This document shows positions 1-10,129 of a stretch of DNA of 64,000 bases, piece after piece (position 1 is the first letter of the stretch; each line of letters begins with the position of its first letter). The stretch comes from Erigeron canadensis (lineage: Eukaryota > Streptophyta > Magnoliopsida > Asterales > Asteraceae). Made by a program: the position numbers and the translations under genes. The notes under the pieces were generated by a model that saw only the letters and a program-made list of their open reading frames with translations, was not told the DNA's origin and did no database searches. Location: the NCBI RefSeq assembly GCF_010389155.1, contig NC_057768.1:39473633-39537632 (forward strand). The letters run 5' to 3'.

Positions 1-195
1 GGTCAAAGACATCCATGGTTTTACCCAAGGTCTTGAGTTCAATCCTTAAGGATGACAAGTCTTGTGGTTTTTTCTTTGAATACTTGTAACGGCCTATGGT
101 CAACATCTCGTTGTCTAGGGTACGTGCAAGATTTCACCAATATACAATGAGGTTTCTCTGATGTCGCATACTGACTGAATATTCGAAAAAATATA
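1..195 (+). repeat. tRNA-derived SINE-like copy (family shared with 48.5 kb)
   Basis: The stretch has a Pol III box-B-like motif (GGTCTTGAGTTCAATCC near position 30). It then runs through CAACATCTCGTTGTCTAG and ends at GAATATTCGAAAAAA. The same order of blocks is found reverse-complemented at 48475-48690, which defines a dispersed family. The 5' end may be cut by the window edge. No target-site duplication could be checked. Confidence 0.55.
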
Positions 196-1373
196 CAATA
201 TTCTTGATGGTGATTTTAGTTCCCATCTTTCACATAATTGCAAAAATGTTATATTGGACGGTGGATCTTGTTACCCGTTAGGCTAACCCAGAGCATTTTC
301 CTACCAACTTTTATTAAAAGATGCTAGAATTTCATTTGTGCACAAGACGTTCGCAGTTAAAAATGCATATAAACATAGAAATTTCATTACATTTAAAAAC
401 AAGAATAAATTTGATAAATTAACAATTATACATTACCCTTGTTATACATGATCAACTTTAAATGCACGAAAAGAAGTATTCACATTCGAATCTACAAAGG
501 GATAATGTCGATTTAGAATTAACTTTTCAAATAAACGCACTTTTAATAAATTTTTCAACACAAGTTCATTTTTGTTTTCTTTTCTTTTTCACTCTAGTCA
601 AACAACCATTGAAGAAATGTCATAGACAACACTTTCACTAGATCGTAAAGTCATAAGTCATAACTAACACAAACCCTATTTCATGGGTCATACTAGTTCA
701 ATGGTAGCCCAAAGTGGTGCAGAACTTTTCTTTGGAACAAAAATGGGCCCTAAATGAATTCTTTTACCAAAAAGCCCCTAAATAGTCTTCTGGGCCATGG
801 TTTAAAGCTATCTACAGGGTCCGGATCCACAGATCCAAGGTAACATATTAGACTTGTAATTAAGTTGCAAGTGGTAATCTTAACACTTTATCATGCCTAA
901 AAATATATGATCTAATGAATATATTATAAAGTTATTAGACCTTATATATGCTTCTATATGTATGATATGCATGATCAATGTATGACATTCTGACACTAGA
1001 TATATGTATTCAAAAGGGTTTAAATAGAAAAATTTAGTTTTGTGTAGTTCAAAAATGTATTTTGATGACATTACTCACGAGATGGGAACCACACGTACCA
1101 GGCATGCAAAGAATAATAGAAAAGGCACAATCGTTGTACAATAGTAAAAACCTTCAACTTGATATAAAGGATAAAGACGATATTGAACGCATTAGTTGTC
1201 CACTCTCAGGTTGGGCAGTAAGGGTCGGAGAAGGGCAATCACTCATTCTTAAAACCAGCGTTCTTAAGGCCACTTCTCTTCTGACACAAGCTTCTTTGCC
1301 AAGCCTTCCCCATCAACAGGAAATCTAGTAAGAAAGGCAAGGGTTCTCAACCACGGGAATATTCTTTTCTTTA
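196..1373. other. Intergenic, no supported gene
   Basis: AT-rich sequence. An 88-codon open frame at 1062-1328 (+) has fairly mixed composition and could be a captured coding scrap, but I recognise no family and see no splice or promoter context. Nothing else here is supported. Confidence 0.4.
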
Positions 1374-1663
1374 AAGGGTAATGGGGGGAATCCTAGCCCC
1401 GGTAACACAATTGGATATCCATCGACCCACCCCGCATGAGCCATATGATGTCGGCAAAATACCTACATCATAATCCCCGCATGATCTGGGCACCCCGAAT
1501 GATCGAACCCGCGTATTTAAACTTCACATATGGGTCTAGGCTTCACTGGTAACGGGTACCTTAAAGAAATTATCTTTTGTGCCCAGCGGGGATCGAACCT
1601 GAGACCTTAAGGTTATCAAGTGTTTGTCTTACCACTAGACTAATTCCTTGTTGGTATGTTATG
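1374..1663 (-). repeat. tRNA-derived SINE with 10-bp flanking repeat
   Basis: On the minus strand the element starts with a tRNA-like head: box A (TAGTCTAGTGGTAAG) and box B (GGTTCGATCC). The body continues to 1374. The flanks repeat CTTTTCTTTA at 1364-1373 and 1664-1673, which fits a target-site duplication. It lies directly upstream of the PIN exon relic, so it probably landed in the intron of that dead copy. Confidence 0.65.
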
Positions 1664-1686
1664 CTTTTCTTTATGTTCATTGATAG

Positions 1687-1905
1687 GCTGCGCTATCAGG
1701 AGGGATCATACCATTTGTATTTGCTAAAGAATACGATATTCATCCAACAATTCTGAGTATGGCAAGTATAAACTTTTAATTACTTCGACATATATGGATT
1801 GTGCCGTAATTCTATTTGGATACTTATTTATTTGTTATTAACAACGACTCATTTCAAATTAATTTGGTTGTTTCAGGGTTACATTCGGAATGGTGTAATT
1901 ATTAA
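1687..1905 (+). pseudogene. PIN auxin carrier relic (last two exons)
   Basis: 1687-1763 aligns codon for codon with exon 5 of the PIN gene at 13760-13836. It encodes a [22 protein letters not shown] segment, and its upstream AG acceptor is kept. The splice donor is damaged: the exon runs into CAAGTA where GTAAGT is expected. 1877-1905 matches the start of exon 6 (after TTTCAG) but meets an in-frame TAA after about seven codons. Exons 1-4 were not found in the upstream 1.6 kb, part of which is taken by a SINE. This is a dead tandem relative of the 10-14 kb gene. Confidence 0.85.
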
Positions 1906-2373
1906 CAAATGAGCTCATTTAGGTAGTGTTCAAACATAATGATTTCTAGGCTCGTGTCGAGCTTGGAGAGAAAAATTCATGCTTGATTAGTTTCACAATC
2001 CGAGTTTACAAATTAACATTCAATTTGGTCTGGCTCGTTCAGTTAATTATTCATATGCTCAAATGAGCCGATCGACTTTAACGAGTCAAAATAGCCAAAT
2101 GAGCTTAGATAAAGTTGATTTTATGGAACTTTGAGCTATGTCAAAAAAATTAAATTAGTTGTTTAAAAGTAAAACAAAAACATAAACCAGCTTAGAGTGC
2201 AAGCTCGGACGCAACTTTTATTAAGTAATTAGACCTCAAGCCTACAAACGAGTCCAGATTAAGTTTTTCATATTAATTTCAGTCGAAACAATGTGTCCAC
2301 ACGATGCACCTTCGGCTCATATGTTCCCACATAGCGCTTTCATCAAATGGACTTTTAAATCACTCTATTTTGA

Positions 2374-3020
2374 CTAGGGATGTGCGTAGTCCGGTTTGGT
2401 CAGTTTTTGCTAAAAATTTCAACCAAACCAATGTAAACAGTTTAACATTTTTTCAAACCAATCCGTCCAAATTGTTATGCCAAACCAAACCGACGAAAAC
2501 CAATTAACCGGTTTGGTTTGGTCCGGTGAACGGTTATCATACTTTTGACATTCATATATAAAAGCTTTTAGTAACACTAAATTGCAAAAATTTCACTTAT
2601 ACTTAAAATGAAACACAAAGTATTTTAAAAAAATATAAATCATATAATATTAATTAGCTTGGTGACTTAGGAATCGTATCTTTAAAAATTTTAAATCTAG
2701 AATTTGAATATGTTCAACTTTATACCAACTAATAATTTGTTATTTATAATTTATAATATTGAATATTAATATACACATGTATATATATATATATATAATA
2801 CTAATAATGATAATAATAAACATACCATTGATATAATTAAATGGTCCGGTTTGGTTAAACCGGTTTGATAAAAGTCTAAAACCACGAACCAAACCATAAG
2901 AGCGGTTTATTAAAAAGGTAAACCAACGGTTTAAGTTTTTGATTTTAAACCGACCAATCCGTCCAATTATTTCGGTTTAAACGGTTTAGCCGGTTTAGAC
3001 CAAACCGTGCACATTCCTAG
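2374..3020. mobile_element. Foldback element with CTAGGGATGTGC-type ends
   Basis: The left end (CTAGGGATGTGC, then GTCCGGTTTGGTC) is repeated in reverse complement at the right end (GACCAAACCGTGCACATTCCTAG). Internal GGTTTGGTT/AACCAAACC blocks repeat in both orientations. The flanks read TTTTGA on both sides, a possible 6-bp target duplication. No transposase. The terminal pattern is common in plant genomes; the superfamily is not certain. Confidence 0.6.
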
Positions 3021-3164
3021 TTTTGACCAATGATAACTGAGGCTATATATATATAGCAACTACTCGTATTTTTATGTATAGCTTTTCCATACTCATGTAA
3101 ACTCCATATCAGCTCAATTAAAATCAATACACTAAATTAAATGGGATGTTATATATAATATATA

Positions 3165-3375
3165 TATATATATATGTGGATATGGAAACGGGAATATAAG
3201 GTTGTCCGACATCTAAGTTTAGGTGTAGAACCCCTCCATACAAATTTTAAAATATTTTTGTTTAATGATTAAATGTTTCGCCTCCATGATATTTATAGAT
3301 TAAAAAAACATGATGTGAGTATTTTACACCTAAGCTTAAGCACCTAACAACCTTATATTCCCATTCCCATATATA
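3165..3375. mobile_element. MITE with ~50-bp inverted repeats
   Basis: The left arm (GGGAATATAAGGTTGT, then TTAGGTGTAGAA) is mirrored by the right arm (TTTTACACCTAAGCTTAA to ACCTTATATTCCCATTCCC). It is flanked by TA-repeat microsatellite DNA on both sides, so no target-site duplication can be read. Confidence 0.6.
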
Positions 3376-3408
3376 GATATATATATATATATACTTTTAT
3401 CAACAAAG

Positions 3409-3562
3409 ATCATTACACCCCTCCCATACAAATTTTTTAATATTTTTTATTTAATGATTAAATGTTTGGCCTCCATGATATTTATGGATCAAAAAAACAA
3501 GATGTGAGTGTTTCACACCTAAATTTAAGTACCTAACAGTCTTAGATTCTCATCTCCATATA
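3409..3562. repeat. Partial second copy of the 3.2 kb MITE
   Basis: About 150 bp repeats the interior and right arm of the MITE at 3165-3375 in direct orientation (the ATGATTAAATGTTTGGCCTCC and ACACCTAAATTTAAG blocks). The left arm is missing. Confidence 0.6.
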
Positions 3563-3734
3563 TATATATATATATATATAGACTCGAAACTTCTTAACTT
3601 GGTGATTTAAATATATGTGTCAATAGTTTGGTCACCGGCCTATGCTTTCTTTCATCGGAAAATACCTCTATAATCACCTAATAATTTTTTCTTAATTTGT
3701 TTTGTTTTGCAGGAGTAGTTGATAAAGCTCATAT

Positions 3735-3960
3735 ATAACACTGCGCAATGCGGCGGCGATGGTGGCGGTGGTGTCATGGATGGTGGCGACGACGGGTGAT
3801 GGGGTGGGAATGGTAGTGAATGTAAAAGTAATTGATATTAAAAGAGGTAATATAGTTATTTTAAGGGTTAAATGATTTATGTACGTTGTAAATATTTCAT
3901 TAAGAGTATGGCTTTTTAGGCTAATGAATTATAAGAATTAATCATTCCCCTTATAGAGTT
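3735..3960 (-). repeat. Helitron-like GC-rich end fragment
   Basis: A GC-rich patch (ACTGCGCAATGCGGCGGCG) in AT-rich surroundings matches patches at 42.76 kb (-), 12.5 kb (+), 42.2 kb (+), 50.3 kb and 51.97 kb. It shares a distal ATTAATCATTCCCCTTA-type block with the 42.75-43.06 kb element. Ends are not resolved. Confidence 0.35.
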
Positions 3961-4589
3961 ATATGTATGTTAGGTGAAAATGTTTACATTAGCGAATAAA
4001 AGAGATAAATATTTTAGGTACATCAATTAATCATTTGAGATTTAAAGAAGGGATTTTCTTTTTATAAAGTTTTATAGATTATAGATATATACACTATCTA
4101 GATCAAATTTCCATGTCAACTTTTTTAATAACATGTCATGCCGAGTAACGAGAAATTACCAAAATTACTTTTATTAAAAAAAAATTAAAAGCTAAATCTT
4201 TTTAACAGTAAAAAATTAGGTTCCCACAAGTAGAAATTTTTAGTAAAAAGTTTTTTTCTTTTTTGTTCTTTATAAAATTTTCCCTTTGATATGTTTTTTT
4301 TATTAAATATGTGATTTAATATGTTTTAACTTATATAATTAATTTAATACGTTCTTATTTATATAACTAATTTTTGTTAATGTTATCAGTATTGTTCAAT
4401 TCTACCATTAAATCTTAATTTTGTGTTGATTTGTGGTATATATATATATATATAAAAGCAATCTTAAGCTTTAAATTTTGTTTTTGTCCAGATAGAATTA
4501 CTTATATTTATGATGGTGTGGTGATGTTAGTCCTGAAAAACAAAAATAAATACATGTAGTAACGTGTGTGGTAATCATTTCTAGTTAAC

Positions 4590-7500
4590 TTTTTTTTTTT
4601 TAACATTCAAAATTATATTGCTATGAAAACATCTAGCGAGAAGCTAGGAATACAACAATTCAGGAATTACAGGGAATAAAAACTGGAAGTAAGTAGAGAC
4701 AAAGATATCAAAAATTAAAGCAGGACCATTTGGCCCAATCTATTTGCGCATTTCTGGATCCGTTGGAAAGCCAAAGGAAACTGATACTTTTTAGTTCCTT
4801 AGTTGCATATCGGAAGGAAGGATGCTTATGTGAAAAAATACAATCATTCCGGATTCTCCATATCGTCCAATAGTACGCTTGTACAATGAGGTTGATAAAC
4901 GGGCATTTTGTAGGATGAATGAGCGGGTCCTTGTGGGCGTAAAATAGTTCTTTTATGCTGGAAGGTTTACTCAGAGGGAGCCAAGATTGGAGGAAAGTCC
5001 ACAGATAGTCCGCAAAGGAGCAGTGCAAAAACAGATGGGAAGCAATTTCAATCACATTGTTGCAATGGGGGCAGGTCGAGTTTGTGATGGGCAAATGGCG
5101 GAGAAGTAGCTGCTCAGTCGTGGGGATGCGATTCATCTCAAGACGCCAACTAAAGATGTTAACTTTGAGAAGCACGATTCTGTTCCAAGAGAAGATCCAA
5201 TGGTTTGGGCCATAGTTGGAGGATTGAAGGACATGTTTGAAGGATTTGACAGAGAAGCAGCCGCTTGAATCAGGAGTCCATATCCATGAGTCTTGGGAGT
5301 TTGAGAGGCTGACGTGGTAGATTTGGGAGAGCAAATCTTGAAGTTGATGAAGCTCTTGTTGGGTTGAAGGGTATTTCGACCAGCACCATTTCCATTGAGT
5401 GTATTGCCCATCCATGTTCCACCTTTCTTTAATGAGACAGTCTTTGAATCTTTCAATCTTGAATAGATCAGGAAAGCAAGAGTAGAAAGGTGTGTCTCCA
5501 CTCCAAGAGTCCATCCAAAAACGGATGGTGCAACCATTACCGACCTTTCCTGAAATCAGATTCTCAAGGCAAACGTCAAAGGGGTTGAGGTGGGAGTTAA
5601 GGTTAGCAATGGCTTTCCAAACTCCCACCAAGGTAGAATTAACAGGTAGAGGGGCACAGTTTCGGCGCGAGGAGTGTAAGGAGGTGACGACACGAGCCCA
5701 AAGACAGGAGTTATCTTTGCGATATCGCCACCACCACTTTGAAAGTAAAGCAAGGTTTTTTGTTTGAAGGCTACCCAACCCTAACCCTCCCGAATCAACA
5801 GGTGATATGATTCTGTCCCAAGAAACCCAGGCAATTTTTTTCTTATCAGATGAACCACCCCAAAAGAAAGATTTACGAATAGACTCAAGTTTGGAAAGAA
5901 CACTTACCGGCGCCTTATACAGCGAGAAGTAGTAGGATGGGAGACTATCAAGCATGGAACGGATTAAAGTGAGTCTGCTGCCAAGGGATAGAGAAGTTGA
6001 TTTCCATTGAGAAAGACGAGTTTTGAAAGTTTGAATGACCGGAGACCAGTATCTTTTTAGGTTCATGTTCGATCCAACTATGAGACCAAGGTAAGTCATT
6101 TGAAAGAGCCCCATTTGGCACTGTAGCATGGCGGTCAGGGAAGAGATGGAATCAGGGGAGAGATTGATGCCATAGAAACATGATTTCTGAAGGTTAACTT
6201 GAAGTCCAGAGGCGATGTAGAAGCATCGCAGAATCCTTGATATGTTGGCGATGTTGGTTTGGGTCCAGGACCCAATAAGAATCACGTCATCAGCATATAA
6301 CAAATGCGAGATGGTAGGCCCGAAGTTAGGTAGTTTGAGCCCAGATATCATGCCCAGGTTTGAGGCACGCTGTATAACGTTGGAGAAAGCCTCCATGGCC
6401 ATAATGAAAAGGAAAGGTGAAAGGTCACCTTGAGGCATACCTCGTTTACAGTTGAACTCAGAAGTGGGACATCCATTGACGATGACGGCCGATCTGGTGG
6501 AGATGAGGATGCCTTTGATCTAGGAAATCCATTTGTTGCATGATAGAGAGAAGAAAGTTCCAATTTACCGTGTCAAAAGCCTTTTCAAAATCGATTTTTG
6601 GGAAGAAGGCTTCACGTTTGTTCTTTTTCAGCCAAGTAATTATTTCATTGAGCATCAAAGGACCATCAAGGATATTTCTATCGGTGAGGAAGGCTAATTG
6701 TGTTGGGGAAATAACTTTTGCGATGACCTTTTTGAGGCGGTTTGCAAGGGTTTTGGAGATTGTTTTTTTGATGCAACCGATAAGGGTAATTAGGCGATAA
6801 TCGTTTAAGGATTGGACAGAGGTTTTTTTGGGGATTAGGACGATATGAGAAAAACTACAACCATGGCTAATTCGACCGGTGTGATAGAAGTCAATGAGGA
6901 TGTTTAGGAAATCAAGTTTCAGGTCGTCCCAATATCTTTTGATGAAGCCAAAATTAATCCGTCTGGTCCTGGGGCTTTATCACTGTCGCAATCCCAAACT
7001 GCCTGGATGATCTCTTTGAGGGTGAAAGGTGATATAAGAAGGTTTGCATCATCTGGGGAGAGAGTCTTGAGGCCGAGGCAATGGATCTTGGGCCTATCAT
7101 TGATGGGCTCTCTCAATTTATTAGAGAAAAAGGTGAGGGCAACTTGGCGAATTGAGGGAGGGTCAATATGCCAATTACCATTGATATCCAGCCCGCTTAT
7201 TATGTTCCTGGCTTTTCGACAATTGATAAAACGATGGAAGTATCTCGAATTTTCATCACTACAACTCACCCACTTTGCTCGTGATTTTTGATGAAGATCT
7301 TTGGTGATTGAGTGTTCAATGGTGATGAGTTTTTCCTTTGTGTCGATCCATAAAGCAAGTTCATCATCAGTATAATCACGGTGATCAATAATAGTATCAA
7401 GGCTTTCCAATTGATCATCCAGAGCTATTTTTTTGGCTGTTTCAGTGGCTTTAAGGTTGTTCAACCAAGTTTTGAGCTCCGATTTTAGATGCTTGAGTTT

Positions 7501-8728
7501 CAGGTTTAAAATCTGGTTGGGACGTCCCCAAAAAGGACCAGAGGATAGGCTATTAGAAACAACATCGTCAATGCCAGGTTTGGAGAGCCAGGAGTTGAAA
7601 AACCTGAATGGCGATGGACCAAAATCCAAAGAGGTGGTGGCCAGATTTATAGGGTGGTGGTCAGAGAGGGACCGGGGGAGGGCTGTGAGTGCAGCTTCAG
7701 GCCAAGCATCCATGAAATCTGGAGAGACCAGAATCCTTTCTAAGTTGCTCTTTTTAATGCCGTTGTCGGATACATAAGTGAAAAGGTTTCCATGCATGGT
7801 ATATTCGAGTAAGCCATTGAGATGAATGAAGGCGTTGAATGATTGAGCGCATGAGTCGTTGAAAACAGAATTAACACGCTTTGAGGGATCTCTGACAGTG
7901 TTGAAATCGCCCATGAGGATCCAAAAACCACTGGTGTTAGCAATAAGAGTCGAGATTTCATCCCAAAGGGCTTGCTTAACAGGTAGTTGCTGGGGAGCAT
8001 ATAGGTTGAGAATATTGCACGGGGTGGTGACCCTGTTGATGAATCCAGAAGTAAGGAGAAAGTGGCTAGATTTGATGGTATTAGTAAGGCTAAAGGAGGT
8101 TGGGTCCCTGTTTAAACACGTCGGACCGTTCAAATCGTGACCAATTCGACTATGAAAGTGCGGAATCCATTCATAATCGACTTTGAGGTTTCTGTATAAT
8201 TAATGGACATATAAACACGAATTACATGAAGAATAAGAGATAAGAACAGATGTAAAACTCGTGAATATCATTAATCATATGGATATTACACCAAATCAGT
8301 ATACATCTGACTGGCACAGGGTATAGATCTCTACCCCGTGCACTATAAACGAAATCTGTTGCAACTCAAATCGTTAAAACACAATTGTAACCTAATTCTA
8401 GTATATATAGGCTGTAGAAACGGGCTGGGCTTCTATCTTGTTCATGGGCTTCAACTTCCTTCACACGAACTAGATGCCTCGTGCTGACGTCATCACGACC
8501 TTGATGATGCCTTTTCTTCATCATAATCAGCCCTTGGAATTGCGTTGCAACGGACAACAAAAGCCTCTCAGAAATTGCTTCTACAGTCCCAAATGCTTAA
8601 GACACCACCGGAGCGACCCTCAGAGCCAGTGGAGGGGATGAAGTCAAAATGGAAGTCATGGTTACCCCAGATACGAGATGGGAGGGTGGTTCTGATATCT
8701 ACACGGTGATTGGAGGGTGGTATTAGTA
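4590..8728 (-). mobile_element. 5'-truncated LINE retrotransposon with target-site duplication
   Basis: On the minus strand this is the ORF2 part of a plant L1/RTE-type LINE. Order: apurinic endonuclease (segments at about 8695-8591 and 8103-7560, motifs LMGDFN and SDHHPI), reverse transcriptase (about 7000-5700, motifs KAPGPDG, KIDFEKAFDTVNW, PQGDLSPFLF, LLYADD), and a C-terminal zf-RVT region (about 5150-4980, CPHCN...H...HC). The frame stays open over 7560-6958 and 6438-4708. It is broken by a one-base loss near 6957 and by a TAG plus short deletion near 6520, so the copy is dead. A T tract (4590-4601) marks the 3' poly(A). ATTTCTAGTTAAC at 4577-4589 and 8729-8741 is a 13-bp target-site duplication. 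ORF1 and the N-terminus of the endonuclease are missing. Confidence 0.93.
8109..8585. mobile_element. Solo LTR nested in the LINE
   Basis: This 477-bp insert begins TGTTTAAACACG and ends TTGCTTCTACA on the plus strand (TG...CA ends). It is flanked by identical GTCCC at 8104-8108 and 8586-8590. Removing the insert and one GTCCC joins the LINE endonuclease frame across the junction (...LSIWD then PTSFS...) without a shift. A TATA-like element (TATATATA) lies near 8400. No internal retrotransposon sequence remains, so this is a solo LTR left by recombination. Orientation is uncertain. Confidence 0.9.
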
Positions 8729-8783
8729 ATTTCTAGTTAACTATTAAAACTTGTACATAGTCGTGGTTTATACCTCTTTTCAG

Positions 8784-9000
8784 TACTACAAAACTGCCAA
8801 ATACCGACGGAATTTTATGACGGAAAATATATGTCAGACTTTTGCGACCGATTTCCGACGGAATACCAACAGAAGCTCATTTAATTCTTTGACTCGGAAA
8901 TTTCTGAAAGATTTCTGACAGATTTTCAACGGAATAATAATTCAATCGTAAATTTATCGGAAAAATAAAAAAATTTCCGACAGATTTCCACCCCACCCCC
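8784..9000 (+). mobile_element. CACTA-type transposon terminus, decayed
   Basis: It starts with TACTACAAAACTGCCAAATA, a degenerate form of the CACTACAAAA terminus. It is followed by clustered subterminal repeats of CCGACGGAA and TTCCGACGG in both orientations (about 8812, 8849, 8930, 8980). This layout is typical of En/Spm (CMC) ends. No transposase and no opposite end were seen. Confidence 0.55.
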
Positions 9001-9233
9001 ACCTTCAATATATCACCATCACTGTACCACTACCTGTCCCGCCACATTAGGGAGAGCCTGACATAACCTTGTACTAGTATATATTTAACTTTAATCTGCA
9101 AACCTTTTAGTAAGTTGGACACTGAAAAGGCCCGTAAGATCGAGTAGGTAGGCCAAAGCCCAAAGATTAGTAATTTACATCATATAGATGGGCTTGTTAA
9201 TGAACGGTCATTTTCTTGATTTTTTAGATACAA

Positions 9234-9595
9234 TCTCTTATATTAATAAAAGAGAATTGTTTCTAGAACTTTTTTCCTTATGTGGCATGCTAACAATTTT
9301 TTTAAGCTATTTTCTATAAATTTATGATGTCATAATTGTTTTTTTTATTTTTAAAAACTCTTTAAGCTCTTTATTTTCTACAAATTCTTTTTCTTAAGTT
9401 TTTTAATTTTTATTTTATATCTACCATTGATTTATGTTAGTTACTTTTTACTTTTTCATCACCCTAATCAGTTTATATATTAATTTTTATCTTTATAAGT
9501 ATATTGCTATCTCCATATTAAATAATATACTCGTAATATATTGACAACAAATTACATACAACAACAATAACCCGGGTTAAACCTGGGTTTATTAG
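9234..9595 (+). mobile_element. Non-autonomous Helitron
   Basis: The 5' end is TCTCTTATATTAATAAAAGA, the usual TC-led plant Helitron start. The 3' end has a palindrome (ACCCGGGTTAAACCTGGGT) about 6 bases before the terminal TTAG. The element sits between A (9233) and T (9596), as Helitrons do, with no target duplication. Length 362 bp; no coding capacity. Confidence 0.65.
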
Positions 9596-10007
9596 TTAGT
9601 TATAAGATATTCTAGGTTTTGTTCTTAATTAAAAATAATAATAATAATAATAAAAAATTCTTGAGGTTAGTTGATTGTATGAGCATGGACATAATGTTAT
9701 TTGTTTGAATGCGTAGGTATTTATTAATAGAGCTTATTTTTCAGTGATTTTGATTTTAACGATTTTGATATAAAAGTATTAATTAAATTGAGCGTTATAA
9801 ATGTTTTAGATGATAATATTACAAACTTTGGAAAATAAAACTTTTACCATATATATAGTTTCCTTAAAGAAAAATAAAAATAAACAATTAATGATCACTA
9901 GCTAGCTTGTATGAATGGTCTAAACTTAATTAGTCAAGCACAGTATCCATACGTCTTCTCTAAATGGTCATCGGTCAACAACACATAAAAGTTTCATATT
10001 CGTTATG

Positions 10008-10018
10008 TCTATATATAA
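10008..10018 (+). promoter_or_regulatory. TATA box of the PIN gene
   Basis: CTATATATAAA lies about 110 bases before the chosen ATG at 10130. It is followed by a CA-rich leader (ACACATTCACATACACAAAC), a common plant core-promoter arrangement. Transcription would start roughly at 10040-10050. Confidence 0.55.
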
Positions 10019-10129
10019 ACACTATCATATACTCGTATATACACATTCACATACACAAACACAATCTTGATTAAGATTCTCTCTAAAACTCAATAAACTG
10101 GATTTGCCAAGCTTGTGAATAAATTAAAT

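Noticed and set aside
1062..1328. 88-codon open frame upstream of the PIN relic
   Set aside because: No family recognised, no promoter or splice context; kept only as a remark.
10115..10129. GTG at 10115 as start of the PIN protein
   Set aside because: Plant genes use ATG, and the ATG at 10130 gives the conserved family N-terminus.
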